A stretch of 64,000 nucleotides of DNA. Source: Aspidapion aeneum (lineage: Eukaryota; Arthropoda; Insecta; Coleoptera; Brentidae). The notes under the pieces were generated by a model. That model ran no database searches and was not told where the DNA came from. It was given only the letters and a program-made list of their open reading frames with translations. Location of the stretch: NCBI GenBank assembly GCA_963576565.1, contig OY755039.1, forward strand, positions 73,488,771 through 73,552,770, written 5' to 3'. The position numbers and the translations under genes were made by a program. This document shows, piece after piece, positions 10,759 to 23,062 of the stretch (its first letter is position 1; each line of letters starts with the position of its first letter).

Positions 10759-11040
10759 CCGGGCATTTTATCTTTCACCTCTTATTTTATGTAGTCTACA
10801 AACACACACGCTCATAGCGTCGTTAATTATTTATAAGGTCATTTTGAAGCGGTGTGTTATTTTATCCAGCTTGTCGGAATTTGCTTTTTTGCCAGGGTGA
10901 ATTGAGACGCGTAAGACAAATTAACGATTATGAATTTAAATGGTTAAATGCATACTTTTTTACGACTTTTGGTGGATAATTTAAACGTTTTTAACAGTAT
11001 TATTAATGTGAAATAACAACAGTTCGCAACCTCAAATAAT

Positions 11041-12310
11041 TTAAGGGTCATGAACACATGGTACATAAGGAAAGCCATTCATAAAGGCACCTGGAAGATC
11101 CCGGGTAGCGCAGAAACAAACCAAATAGATAACGTCTTGATATCTAAAAGGTGGGCTACCGACATAGAAAATGTAAGAATATTTCGAGGTACACTTTTCG
11201 ACTCCGACCACTTTCTTGTAGGAGTAAAATTCAAACAATGTATCTCTGACCACCAACAGAGAAGAAACTAATAAGATTAAAAAATGGAACTTAGAAAAAA
11301 TTTACGCTAATTCAATCTTTTTAGGATATAGAGAAAAAGAACTACAAACAAGAAACAGAAAACCAAATCTAGCTGAAGAATGAGAAGCAATTAGTCAGCA
11401 TACAGTAGCAATCGAAACAATAGGACATAGCAAGAGCACTAGAAACTAGGAATGGTATGATAAAGAATGCAGAAGAGTGACAGAAGAAAAGCCAAAGAAC
11501 TGTGTCTTCAGAGGGATATCAGAGCAAATAGAGCAAGAACAATACAATAGAGTTGAAACACTGTTGCCACCATCATCGAAAAGACATCAGAAAATTGTAT
11601 AGGAGTATAATGGAAGAAACTCAAGAATTTAGGCGAAAAACAACAACATGCAAGGATACACAGTGTTAACATTTAACTGAAAGTGACGGAGTAATAGAAA
11701 GAAGAAGGCAATATTTCAAGGATTTGCTGACAATGAACAACAATGATATTGTAGAACCTATAGTGTACTACACAGCAGAACCAAATATTGAACCAATAAG
11801 TTACGAAGAGGTTGTTACAACAACAGCCCGCTGAGCTAATAAAAAGTGGCGGTGAACATTTATGGCGACTTAATAACATAAATATGGACACAAGATAAAA
11901 TTCCTGAGGAATGGACCCTGGGTAAGTAAACTACCAAAATTACCGAGGCATAACACTGCTAAACGTAGTTTATAAGATATTGTCAGTAGCTTTATACCTT
12001 TGTACCTTTATATGTACCAATGTGGATTCCGCCCCAACAGATCTACCTTGGATGAAATATTTGTTATGAGGCAAATTCTAGAAAAAAGCCTATGAACAGA
12101 ACTTAATTATATAACGTATTTATGTAGATTTTAAACAGGCTTTTAACAGTGTAAATCGGGAGAGAATGATGCAGGATTTAACTACTTTGAAAATCCCCCC
12201 AAAATACATTACACAGGGTTCCAAAGTTGTAGTAAGAATAAATAAACAGTACTTCCTTACTGTTTAATCTGGTTCTTGAAGCTTCTGTGCCGGGAAAGAA
12301 GTGATGTGCT
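11041..12310 (+). pseudogene. Decayed APE-type LINE ORF2 (endonuclease to reverse transcriptase)
   Basis: The start reads HKGTWKIPGSAETNQIDNVL, ISKRWATDIENVR and SDHFLVGVK, the last part of a LINE apurinic endonuclease domain with its SDH motif. After several stops and frame changes come PEEW (11908), YQCGFR-type reverse transcriptase residues around 12015 (MWIPPQQ in the broken frame), a DFKQAFNSVNRE-like segment near 12128, and FNLVLEAS near 12265, which also occurs in the related LINE at 18.2-19.9 kb (minus). The element is non-functional and cannot be joined into one frame. It belongs to the same broad LINE group as the copies at 18.2 and 58 kb. Confidence 0.65.
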
Positions 12311-12324
12311 ATTAACTATGAAAA

Positions 12325-12450
12325 TAAACGTATCGCCAGTTATACACATTCGCGCTTTTGTTAATCGCACTTTTATTACCGCGCTTTTGTAACTCGGGCA
12401 GTTGTTACTCGCGATTTTGTCACTCGCCTGCATTACAGTGCCGTATGAGA
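12325..12450. repeat. Degenerate roughly 15-bp CG-containing tandem array
   Basis: Five to six units follow the pattern TCGCGCTTTTGTTA: CATTCGCGCTTTTGTTAA, TCGCACTTTTATTAC, CGCGCTTTTGTAAC, TCGGGCAGTTGTTAC, TCGCGATTTTGTCAC, TCGCCTGCA. The layout, CpG-bearing units of about 15 bp in tandem, recalls the arrays at 24621 and 51755 although the unit sequence differs. No terminal inverted repeat was located. Confidence 0.5.
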
Positions 12451-12846
12451 CAAGCCTTAAAACTTTGTTTTCCGGCATTTTTAAAAATTTAACAAATGGT
12501 TTCTTGTATGCCAAATAATTAATGAACATTATCTTGTACATGGCGATGCACGCTGGCAGGGTATTTTTTTAAAAGCTTTTATTTATATTAATTCGAATTG
12601 AATTGAAAAATTATTATAGCTTCAGGTCATCATTAATCTTAGATAATTTACTGGTAGGTATTAGAATTTTTTTCCTACTTTATATCCAGTCGAATAGTAT
12701 GAGTAAGGTGGCTCCAAGGTGACATACATGCATGCAATCATTAGAGACTTATTGGAAGTGAAATAAGGTATAGCAGTAATAATGCTAGCAGTATATTGAC
12801 ATCTACGCTGGCGCAGTTGCGCCGTGAAATACGACAGATTTTATAG

Positions 12847-13393
12847 TACGGGGAAGTTAAGGAATTTATTGGGAACTAAATAACATAAAGCTACGACTTA
12901 ATCGATAGCCTTCTAATTAACATACAAGTCCCCACTAATCCCCCCCGTGCTTCCTTGTTACAATGAGGCCAACATCTTGAATATTTGCTGATTTTTTGTT
13001 CTTTCTTCAATTACTTATAAAGTAAAGCTTTTACGAAAAAAGTTGTACAGACAAAACTTGTAGAAAAACTCATGTCTCACCAAGGAAACACGGGGGAGCG
13101 GTGGGGACTTTTAGTATGATAATAGCATGGGCGCACCCAGGGGAGGGGCCCCGGGGCCCGGGCCCCCCCCCAAGCCTAAGATTTTTGTATATATTTTCCA
13201 CATATTTCATAAATAAACACAAAAACTAGCATGAAATACGACATTATGAGGCCTCGGGCCCCCCCCCAAGACATATTCCTGGGTGCGTTACTGATAATAG
13301 GAAAGCTAAAAGCTATCGATTAAGCCAAGTCGTAGTTTTATGTTAATAAGTTCCCAATTCACCGAATTCTGGACACCTTGGCCGTTCCCCGTA
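12847..13393. mobile_element. TIR element with TA target site and long inverted arms
   Basis: The ends TACGGGGAA (12847) and TTCCCCGTA (ending 13393) are followed inward by long matching blocks: GGGAACT, AACATAAA, CTACGACTT, TTAATCGATAGC, AGTCCCCAC, CCCCCGTG and TTCCTTGT. The inverted arms therefore cover over 100 bp. TA at both edges is consistent with a Tc1/mariner-like target. There is no coding sequence. The right arm is interrupted by the 167-bp MITE at 13126-13292, whose empty site can be read from the left arm. Confidence 0.6.
13126..13292. mobile_element. 167-bp hAT-like MITE with GC-homopolymer hairpin (family related to 40630 and 54636)
   Basis: An exact 8-bp duplication, GATAATAG, flanks it at 13118-13125 and 13293-13300. 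The ends are CATGGGCGCACCC and GGGTGCGTTACT. The inside has GGGGCCCGGGCCCCCCCC-type runs, then AAGCCTAAGATTTTTGTATA and GCCTCGGGCCCCCCC. The same middle block, CTAAGATTTTT...ATATTTTCCACATAT, occurs in the 169-bp copy at 40630-40798. The 8-bp duplication and CAGTGGCG-like ends point to hAT. Confidence 0.7.
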
Positions 13394-13448
13394 GTATAAA
13401 TAAAAATTGTGCCAGTCTTTATTAGTGTACAAATAAAGACATGCAATA

Positions 13449-13725
13449 GGGACCTATTGCAATAAAGCCAGGCAATAATTGTGCCGGGCACTATTCCGAC
13501 ATTTTCGCATTATAAGAACAGCTGTCTTCTTTCAAAATTAGGCCTTTGTGTATTATAAGAGCAAAAATTAATGGTGCCGCCACTATTAATGGAAAATAAA
13601 CGACTGGATTTATAAATTCGACTTTGGTATGTCAATTTTAAAAGATCAATTATCAGTTTTCAATTGCAATTCTGTCAGAATAGTGCCCGGCACATTTAGT
13701 GCCTGACACTATTGCAATAAGTCCC
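13449..13725. mobile_element. 277-bp MITE with TA target duplication
   Basis: The inverted ends GGGACCTATTGCAATA and TATTGCAATAAGTCCC, then GCCAGGCA...TTGTGCCGGGCACTATT and its inverse, are bounded on both sides by TA. A second copy in opposite orientation is at 31323-31598 (276 bp), with the same ends and TA flanks. Nearly equal lengths and complete ends show one mobilised family, Tc1/mariner-type by its target. Confidence 0.75.
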
Positions 13726-13799
13726 TATTATTTATGTCCCTTGGTCTTATTTTGTCAAAAATAAAATTGTCAACTGAGATGTCACTTTTTGAACTAACC

Positions 13800-16580
13800 A
13801 TTTTGCGTTCTATGTTTGTTTTGTTTTGAAAAATGTTTTTGATTGTTTCATCGTTTTTTTGTGAAAATTGTTTTACACAGAAAATTTTTTTAAAAGGATC
13901 CGATTATGATTTTTGTACGAATATGACATATTGCTCCTCCGCAAGTTTATAAATATGCAAGCTAAAGGCCTTTCTCGCTTGCAACCCATTGTCCCCATCT
14001 CTGTCTACCAGCAAATGGTCTATTATATTAGGTACAATATCTCCATTTGAAAATACAACTACACTGAAAACAGTGTTTAGTAAAATTCCAGTAAAAAATG
14101 TTGGCAACTTTGTAATTAACGTTTTTTACTGTAATTTTACAGATCCATAAAAAGTTCATTACACTTACCATAATACATTACAGGATTATTAAAATTGATG
14201 TATTTTGTAAATTTTTTATATAAATTAAAAATGTACAAGGCAATTGCTTTTTTCCAAATCTAGTTATGTAGAAACCCAATGTATTCTGTAAAAATGGAAA
14301 AATACATCCACAGTACTGAAAAAAACACATTTACAGTTAATGTTATTAATATGGAAAATTACCAAAATTTTTTTCCGTGTAGGGAGTGCGCACAGGGAGA
14401 CCTACTTTGACAACCTTGCGCCTGCTATAACGGTACCAGCTCGGTCTTAAAGCAAACCCCATGCATAAAACAAATACTGGGTTGCTAAGCTTTAGCCCAA
14501 AAGTATCATAGGCCGAGATTTTCTCGCAAGCTAGTTTCATTTTCAAATGGAGACACTTTACCTATGTTCTGTGACATTATCGTCCGCCTCGGTCAAAATA
14601 GCACACCACAAATCTTCTATTTTTAATATTGTTTTAAAAATATGACGAACAGAACAATAAACATGTTATAACATTTAAAAAAAAAAAACCTCATACACCA
14701 ACCTAATGATTCAACTTTTAAAAGTGGGGTTAAAAATAAGGGACAGCCGTATAATTGAATGTTCCAATAACTTATTTGTATCAGCCGCGTTAAGGTCTAG
14801 CAATATTTAAATAAATTTGTTGCCTTAATACTGGTATAATTTTTGCAAAGTCTGTTGACACAGCTTCTAATACGAAGGTTCTATCGATTTCATGGAATTT
14901 TGCATAATTCTACCCTCAAAAAGTTATCCAAATTCATATAGAATGTTCTTGGTATAATTTCAAACGTACCGACAAAGAAGAGCCGTGGCTTTTTTAACAC
15001 TTCCCTCGCCGAAATCACATAAATTACACGTAAATATAAATCGAACGGAAATTCCAAAATAAAGTTAAATGACTACACCCCACTCCTTGTACGTCGGCAT
15101 TTCCTCACAAAGTGACTGTAGCTTGTATAGAAAGGTAATATAATCCTAATATAAATTTTTTATATTCGATTTTTTTAATCTGCAGAAAAATTATTACCAT
15201 ATGACAACCTACAGCTTGACAATGGTGATTAGTGTTTTTTGATTTATGGCCTGCACAAGATGTCTCTATGGTCAAACTAATATTTATTTATTTCAAATAA
15301 CAACTCTTCAAATCCTAAGCAAAATATGATGTAATTATTTAAAATTTTAAATGTAATTTTTATAATAAATACTAAAATTGACGCTTTACGAAGCGTCAAA
15401 TATGCCTTTACCTGAAAAGCACGTAGATTAATTAGTTGCATTTCAAGCACCAACCTGTTCACTATATAATTTGGATACATACAAAACATAGTGTATAGCT
15501 ATTTTAGTTTATTTTGTTAATTTAACCTTTTAAACGGATTGGTCCCTCTGTGCGCGAAGGTTAGTTTTTATGCTATTTCAATTTGCAAAGACTGCTTGCT
15601 AGCCTTATTTTAGAATCTCCAATAATTCTCTATTGATAATAAATCAGTCGGAACTGCGACCTCTTGTGCGGGTTGCCGGCTTGAGTTAACACATGAAAGA
15701 TGTTAGGAACAAACAATACAAAAATTAACTAGTTTACCTTTTTTTTAATTTTAGAGAAAAAACAGGGGAAACTAATGCATATTTGACAACAGCGCCGGCG
15801 CCGCTTTATTTTACAAATAGTGTTAATTCCGAACTTACTACTGAAATTCAATTATCAGATCAGAGTTTTTCAACTGATGTCATTGTAAGAACGATATGGA
15901 TTAAGAAAAAAAAATTTAAGACATGTGACATTGTAATACATCGTTGGGAACCTATGAAAATATGTTAGAAACAATTTTATAAAAATTTTTTTGGGGAAGG
16001 TTCGGTTGGGTTTGGTGTATTATTATAATATTGCCACCCGTAATGGAAAAATTACTATTTTTCCTAATACATACAGTTTGTACAATAATGACGTCAACAA
16101 GGGTCAACCTATACAAAAAAACGGGTTAAAAATTCAAATATTTTATTGCCATTTGGCAGAAATCCATGGACTAGAATAAGACCTTGATCGATCTTTACAT
16201 TAAGATAATGAAAAATTAAGTTAATATTTATTTGGTTTAGTTGATTTTCGAGCCTTTCGCCCTTGATGTTGTGGAGTGGTTCTCGATGGGTAAGGGTAAG
16301 GTAGGGTAAGGCGCTATTGATGACGTCATTAAAAAGGCGCAGATTTTTTAGAAACGCATGATGAATGTTAATACATAACCTCGCTTTTTTCACCATTTCA
16401 CTTCAATTTAATATAAGCAAATCTATTTCTTTATATTTAATTAAACAAAAAAGCTAATTAGTTAATCTCCGATGGCTGTGAGGAATGCATCGCGGCAAGG
16501 GTGGAGTTCCTTAGACGCTAACGCGTTTGACTTGTTGGCAATTTTCTCTCAATTTTCTAAGGGCTTTTATTTAGCGTAGG
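13800..16580. other. Long stretch without recognisable gene or element
   Basis: About 2.8 kb of A+T-rich sequence. The open frames are short and motif-free on both strands. No inverted-repeat termini, microsatellite or protein similarity was recognised. Confidence 0.45.
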
Positions 16581-16587
16581 TAGTTAA

Positions 16588-16739
16588 AGCATATGAATAA
16601 GGTAGTAAGCAGAAGCACCGACCCAGGCTGGATCATTTGATTTGACGTCCCGAAGCGTTCGGAAGCTCTTCCTCTTATTTGAATGGGTTTCATTGAATAG
16701 CATAAAAAAAAAGAGGACGAGCTGCCTTATTCATATGCT
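16588..16739. mobile_element. 152-bp TIR element (MITE candidate)
   Basis: AGCATATGAATAAGGTAG at the left is matched by CTGCCTTATTCATATGCT at the right as a near-perfect 18-bp inverted repeat. The 4-bp flanks TTAA and TAAA are not a clean duplication. The short length and strong termini are typical of a MITE. Superfamily not assigned. Confidence 0.55.
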
Positions 16740-16744
16740 TAAAG

Positions 16745-18185
16745 CATCTATATCGTCACTTATAAGCCACCGTACATAGGTATACATTTCGTTTCCTTCC
16801 TATTCCTGAGGGACATCGACCCACTTAAATGAAAACAAATGACTACAGCGTATCGGAGGGATTATGAGGGGAGTAAAAGTCGTAAACTCTGTAAGTAATT
16901 TTACTTAACTTCCTCCGACAAAATATAAACCTGCATAGAAAATGCCTGTACATTTTTCGGTTAGAATAAGTGCTTGCGGATTATCAAAATAATCTTAATT
17001 TAGAAACAAAATTTTGAACTTCCATTGTCTTTATTTATTTTAAACACGTGGTTTCGGCTAGTAAGTAAACTAAACAACGCTACTACTTATCTTACTTGGT
17101 GTACAGTCAGGTTTGACGGTCCGCCCCCTTTTTTTAAATACCAAGACCCTTGTTTTGCATAAGGAGTGCGAGTGGTTTCCATATGTTTGGTATGTCCATG
17201 CTTGTGTGCAACTTCTTTGTTTTGCATTATAAATGCAGCTTTTAAACTTTCGTTTTCGCTAATGCGACTTCTTATTCAAAACTTTAGACTATTGAATCCT
17301 GTAATCATTTGACCAAGCATAATCCGCTAAGAAGTATTTTTCAATATCCCCTAATTGGGTACATTTTTAATGTTTCTTTACTTTAACCTGGGCGTTCCGT
17401 TTCTACTACATATACATACATATTATTATGATTTACCACCCTTGGTGAAAAGGGTGTTTCATGTGCCTAGAGCCTACCACACACTACTACTACTACCACC
17501 CTCACGGGAAAAAAAGCATTTCTTAGATGTACAGGTTATGGTTATCTTGATCACAAAATATAAATTTTAAATGAACTTTACTGTGTGATTGTTTCTAAAT
17601 TATTTATTAAAAATAAAAACAAATTAGATTTACAATCTAACAAAAATTGAATAACATTTATACCAAGGGTTGACAGGTTCCATAGTCAAAGAATGTTCTT
17701 TTATTTATTTAGAAACAAAAAATTATTTAATAGGAAACAAAGTATTCTTTCTTCATAACAATATGGTTAATATTTTATTAGCTAGAAATTTTGGGGTACC
17801 TGTAAATTAATTAATTTGTGTTAACTTCCCAAAACCAAATTTAAGTTTATATTTAGCTAAGTAAATAATTTATTTATTTAGATTTTACTTAGTAGTGACA
17901 TATATGTAGGTATTATTTTCTAAACCTTTTGTTCGTGTTTATTTTTTTTCATACTGCATAAAAAAGAGAAAAAAATTGAGATAAAAATGTAAATTGAATG
18001 AGGATACTGTTTTAATATTATAGTGTTTGCCTATTCGTCTTATGTTTTCTGGAACCCCTTGAACCAACAATCCCAACGGATTATTGTTCTGAGAATGTGC
18101 TACATTTGGTTTAATCTTAATCTGTTTGAACAGTTTTCTTATTCTGTCATTTGTCAAATAAACGCCCATTCAATGCCAATTACAA
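16745..18185. other. No recognisable gene
   Basis: A+T-rich DNA with only short open frames. A stretch near 17480-17500 (CTACTACTACTACC) is a short trinucleotide run. Nothing else supportable. Confidence 0.4.
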
Positions 18186-18323
18186 AACACTAAACATCAA
18201 AGCTAAAACTTTTTATTCTTCCTTTAAGTGACATTACGACTCCTGGTGGGTTTTAGTCTGGGTAACCAGAGCCCTCCATTCTGCCTCTTTGGCCACCTTC
18301 TTATTCCGATATTCCTGGGTAGC

Positions 18324-18651
18324 TATTCTAGGTCTTGAACGATGTGACCATCCACATCACACGCTCTGACCAATAGCAAACTCTGAACGGTCATGTGTTG
18401 TGCGAAATGACTTGTCTCGACCAATGGCATAGTCGCCCCCTCTTCAGAGTTAATGAATATTACGCGTTTAAAGTGAAATCTGTTCTCGTGCCCCGTACCG
18501 ACTGAACGTTTCTCGGTCAGATCGTAGGAGAAGCTTGCGCAATGAGGGTCTCTTTGCATAGCACGTGACGGCTCGGAGCTAATTTAAAGCTTGCCATTGG
18601 CGAAAGCATGTGATGGGAACATCACATCACATCGTTCAAGACCCAGAATAC
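18324..18651. mobile_element. TIR element (about 328 bp) inside the LINE
   Basis: TATTCTAGGTCTTGAACGAT at the left matches the inverse of the right end (ATCGTTCAAGACCCAGAATA), followed by GTGA-rich blocks. LINE coding resumes on both sides, so this is an insertion. No clear target duplication was found. Non-coding; superfamily unassigned. Confidence 0.55.
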
Positions 18652-18723
18652 TAAGCCAAATATGTTCTTCGAAATCGACTATCCATCCACCTTTTTCGTG
18701 GCCTTCCACTTACTCTCCTTCCT

Positions 18724-19027
18724 GGGGGTTTATTCTGTAAATGTTCCCCTGAGAGTAAATTTTCTCTACAATTCACCGTTACCATTGGTCAGTTTATAGT
18801 GTATGACTTTAAACTGACGCGGAAGGGATAATTTTCAAGAGAACATTTGACATAACCTGCTCTCCTGCTTTGCAATAGAAGAACTTTGAAGTAAAATTTA
18901 TTATTGAAAATATTCACCAAAAATGTCAATACTTTCAAATTTACGTCATATAACTGATATTGACCAATGGTAACCGTGAATTTAAGAGAACGTTCACTTC
19001 CCAGGGAACATTTAAAGAATAAACCCC
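18724..19027. mobile_element. 304-bp MITE with about 70-bp inverted ends, inside the LINE
   Basis: GGGGGTTTATTCTGTAAATG at the left and CATTTAAAGAATAAACCCCC at the right are inverse. The arms continue inward through GTTCCC, TGAGAGTAAATTTTCTC-like, CGGTTACCATTGGTCA and its inverse TGACCAATGGTAACCG. The LINE frame lies on both sides (KIFGPVQTEDGYW to the right, WKATKKVDG to the left). Target duplication not resolved. Confidence 0.6.
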
Positions 19028-19871
19028 CTGCAGTTGTGCATGATGTTTGTGCCATCCATTAGCTGTTCTAATTCATAATTTGGCCGTATCCGCCAATAAC
19101 CATCTTCTGTTTGCACTGGCCCAAAGATCTTATGAAGAATTATTATTCATTGAAATATTTTTAATTATTGTTAATTTGCTTTCGCGAGTGTCAATTATTT
19201 GCACTCATATATCACTACCGGTCTAATTATTATTGAGTGAACATTTTTTGTTTAAGAGATCTCGTTAGAATCTTCAACTTGAACAGTTTTTGATGAACGT
19301 AAAAGACTGTGTTTCCGTTGATTATACTTCGGTTTATTACCTCAGAAATGGTGTAAACTTTTCCACTTGCTTGAAACTATAACCAAGTACCTTCAAATTA
19401 TGAGCATATTTCTCGTTCTTTTTTGACTCACTTATTTTCAGTCCTCGTTTTGTGGCTTCTATATCACGCAATATCATCACAGCCAGCTCCGCTTGTGTCA
19501 ATCATCCTAACAGAAGCTTCAAGGACCAAATTAAACAGTAATGCATCACCTTACCTTACTTCTGGTAAGTTACAAAAAATGGCTCAGAGAATTGGTTATT
19601 TATTCTGACTAAAGCTTTGGAACCTTGAATAGAAGCGTTGATAACCTTAATATATCTTGAGAGGATTCTCAACGTTGCTAAATCCTGCATAATTCTCTCC
19701 CGATTTACGCTGTCAAAGGCCTCTTGAAAATCTGCATAAACACTATTATATTTAAGATGTGTTTATAGGCTTTTTCAAGAAGTTGCTTCATCACAAAAAT
19801 TTGATTTGAGGTAGATCTGTTGAGGAGGAATCCACATTGGTATTCTTCGATAGCCAGCTTAGAATACAAAT

Positions 19872-20033
19872 ACAAATCAAATCAATCAAATCAAAAAATA
19901 CTTTATTGTCCAGAATAAATTACTCCATTGACAAAGCAGGCTAAGTAAAATAGAATACATCAGCAGGTAATAAAATTCACAAAAAAAATCATAAAAATAT
20001 TAAAAACACAGAAGACCTAACACTTAAAAAAAA

Positions 20034-20070
<37 letters not shown>
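19872..20070 (-). repeat. Possible Jockey-type LINE 3' tail region and (TA)n microsatellite
   Basis: CAAATCAAATCAATCAAATC followed by TACTTTATTGTCC is the kind of AATC-rich, TTTATT-containing sequence seen at Jockey-type LINE 3' ends read from the opposite strand. It abuts a (TA)n tract at 20038-20068. No coding part was found, so the assignment is weak. Confidence 0.35.
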
Positions 20071-20072
<2 letters not shown>

Positions 20073-20366
20073 TCCTTAATTGTAAAAAGTTATTTAAAAA
20101 CACATTTTATGGTTATGAACTAACAAACCTAATCAAATTAAATAACTAGTTAATCAATTAATTAAAATACCAGTTAAAAGTTAAATAAAATTATTAAAAA
20201 AGAGACACAAAATAAAATTATTAAAAAAGAGACAAAAATAAAATAATAAATATCACATAATCAAAAATGTTGTTTCCTCTATAAAAAGTTCCTTTGGAGA
20301 GATAATAATATGTTCACACTAATAATATTATAAATCTAAATCTAAAAAGAAATAAGATAGATAGAA

Positions 20367-20785
20367 ATAGATCTATGACGGATCTGATAGCTTCCTAGCC
20401 CATTAGCACACTCCACACTATATCCGCCTACATTTTTTTTTGAATATTTCAGAAACGAAAGATTCTCAAGTTTTTGAATATATCACAAATTATTGAGAAA
20501 AATGTGTTCTACTACATTCCGAAAACCGCATACCTATTGATGCGATGCTCCATTAAAAAATTAGCATATTTTCAATTCAAACTGTCAAAAAACTGTCATT
20601 AACATAATTAATTAGATTGTTACACTTTACAATATCGAACACTTTTTTCATGAAAATCGGTTCAGCGGTTTAGGAGCTATCGTCTTACGGACAGACATAC
20701 ACACACAAACACACACACACACATACAGACATCACGACGATATTGCTAAGATAGAGGTCAAAATACACCCAAATAAATTTAGTCG
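20367..20785 (+). repeat. Dispersed family A copy
   Basis: Contains GATCTATGACGGATCTGATA, CTTCCTAGCC, GGTTTAGGAGCTATCGTC, a (CA)n tract at 20698-20724, and ATCACGACGATATTGCTAAG, in the same order as at 5068-5580. The terminal hairpin is absent. Confidence 0.6.
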
Positions 20786-21117
20786 AATATTTTCGTATCT
20801 ATTTTTTAATCAATAGGGCTTTTTCTGATTTCAAAAATATATAATTTGTTGATATTTAGTCCACTCGTTGTTGAAATATTTGCTTTTTAAAAACCTAATT
20901 ATATTTATTAACAAAACGGCAACATCCTTAAGATAATGTTTATCGGAAAATCGGGGATCGTCAAATAAAAATTTAGCTTTGGGTGTTAGGTACCACCAAG
21001 CCAAATATAAAAAATATACCATTTTTGCAGCTTTTTCTTAAAATACCATACACATTTACTCAACTAGTAACTGGATATGCTAAGTTTTATAGACTTTGGG
21101 ATACAACTGTTTGGATA

Positions 21118-21655
21118 TTAGCTCACATGTATACTATAATTATTATAGTAGTGTGAGCTATGCTGATAGTGTCAAAAATAGGAAAAAAAAAGTTGCTCCA
21201 AAGTAACTAATTTTTATATATCTTTGCGTTTCGGCTGCTTTTAAAACTTTTTTGTCGCGCCGTCTATCTGTCTGTATGTCTGTCTGGTTATAACGACCAA
21301 TGCGCATAACTCAAAAATTGCTTGCCCGATTTAGTTAAATTTGGTATCTAGGTTGGATTTTGGACCTAATGGCCCCATTTAAAATTTTATAAAATACGCT
21401 AGAGTTTCTGTAAAAACATTACTTTATTTTAGATTAAAATTAGTACCTAGTTTGTACCACTTTAAAATAAATAAAATCCAGCGTCCATAACTCAAAACAA
21501 GAGGTTGATTCCACAGTTTATATTTTTGTTAAAATTATGAAAAAATATGACTTGTATGGTAGGTATTTGTGCATAAACATCCAAAAGATATATTATAGTG
21601 TATTTTGTTCAGTTGTGTTACACTGGGGGAGGGGGGGTGAATCTTGTTAAAATAC
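21118..21655 (+). repeat. Dispersed family D copy, lacking the three-unit array
   Basis: Starts with the hairpin AGCTCACATGTATACTAT...TAGTGTGAGCT, then AAAAAGTTGCTCC, the TCTGTCTG tract and CATAACTCAAAAATTGCTTG. It has the divergent 3' half (AAAATCCAGCG, GTGTTACACTGGGG) shared with 24935-25225 and 55860-55980. It ends next to a TACAGGGTGT motif at 21660. Confidence 0.6.
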
Positions 21656-22734
21656 ATATATACAGGGTGTTTTATAAATATTTATTTCAACTGCAATCGA
21701 TGATTCTTGGGCTATTCTAAGACTTGCGGAACGCCATCGGAGGATGTTAAAACACAACGATTATAAACACACTGGATTACTTATTAGCTCGAATCTTTCA
21801 GCGGTAGGCGGCACCTTGCCTACGTCACTAGTGGACCTCTGCTCAGCGCGTTTCATTTAATATACATTGCAATCGTGAGTTTTTCCCGCTTTTTTCTTGC
21901 TTATTTGCAAACAAATTTTTTATTTGTGATAGTAAATATAATTAATAATTTTATTCTTTCAAAACAAATGATTTGATAAATCAAGAGTTTGCTCTGAGAG
22001 CTGAATTTTCCTACCAGACGATATGTTGGAGTTTCTTTTTAAATAGTTGAAAGTTTTAGAATAGAAGTAGGATTTTTTCTAAAAGTTTAATCAATTTAAA
22101 TCATTAGATGTATAATTTATTGTTTTTGTTGCGGATATAATAAAATACACTTGTATTATGTAGTAACAAAAAGGTATTTATTTGATATTTCAGATCTAAA
22201 ATTGCAATATGTATTTATTATTATATCCAAAACCAGTCAGTTTTTGGAGAAAACAGCCAAATAAGATGTGTTTTTCAACTTCTTATGCTTTGAATCAATA
22301 GATTTTCATAAGTTTTTTTTCAAATGATTTACATTGTTTGTGTTATGAGTTGTTTTTATCCCACCCAGCGCCCGTTTTCACTCCTTCTCCTGTAACATGT
22401 TTCTGAAAACTTCTATAAAGAGACTAAAAAAACTGAAACTAAACTTGGAGAAACTGTCTACAAAATAAACTTTCCAATAATCAGTTTAATAAAAGAAGTA
22501 CGTTTACGGCAGAATTACCAATTTTCTTTAATGTGATTAATTTAATGAGCAAGGAGTTTCCAAAAATCCAAAAAAAAAAAAGTTTATATAAATATAATAA
22601 TATAAAAGTAAATATATTTATATTTCTACACTGAAAAAGGGGAACACAAAGCTTTTATTTAAACAATAAATTAATGTGCTTTCTTTATATTAATTCACTT
22701 AATTCACATTTCTAAAGGTTTATCATAACAAAAA

Positions 22735-23062
22735 TAGTTCATGTAAAAAAAGCCAAGTACGCGAAAGTGGTATTCCGTAAAAAGAATTGAGATAAAAGTA
22801 TAGGCAAGTTCTACAATACAAATTTCAAAATAAATGGTTCTTACTAGTTTGGAAATGTTTTTTAAACTTTGCTATTCCAGCCAAACTTCTTTACGTTCAA
22901 TTTCCTAAGAGTCATTTGCAGCCGTAATAGAAAAACATTTCCAAACTAGTAAGAACCATTCATTTTGAAATTTGTATTGTAGAACTTGGCTTTACTTTTA
23001 TCTCAATTCTTTTTACGGAAAACCACTTTCGCGTACTTGGCTTTTTTACATGAAATGTTTTT
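22735..23062. repeat. Foldback structure with arms near 125 bp
   Basis: The left arm (TTCATGTAAAAAAAGCCAAG, TACGCGAAAGTGG, TTGAGATAAAAGTA, CAAGTTCTACAATACAAATT, GGTTCTTACTAGTTTGGAAA) is repeated inverted in the right arm with few differences, around a spacer of about 70 bp. The strong arm identity suggests a foldback transposon or a recent inverted duplication, nested in the 21755-23997 element. Confidence 0.65.

Larger units (their letters stand above)
18190..19870 (-). pseudogene. APE-type LINE reverse transcriptase to 3' end, interrupted by two TIR elements
   Basis: Read on the minus strand from 19870: YQCGFLLNRSTSNQIF, MKQLLEKAYK (RT region 2/A), SEPFFVTYQK and LIWSLKLLL (motif B region, frame broken), DIEATKRGLKISESK (motif D), LKVLGYSFKQVEKFT (motif E), then after a gap KIFGPVQTEDGYWRIRPN, WKATKKVDG and the tail AEWRALVTQTKTHQES near 18250. 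These are the ordered blocks of an insect non-LTR ORF2. The catalytic YADD region is not readable, and stops and shifts are common. The TIR elements at 18324-18651 and 18724-19027 sit within the 3' portion. Related to the LINEs at 11.0 and 58 kb. Confidence 0.7.
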
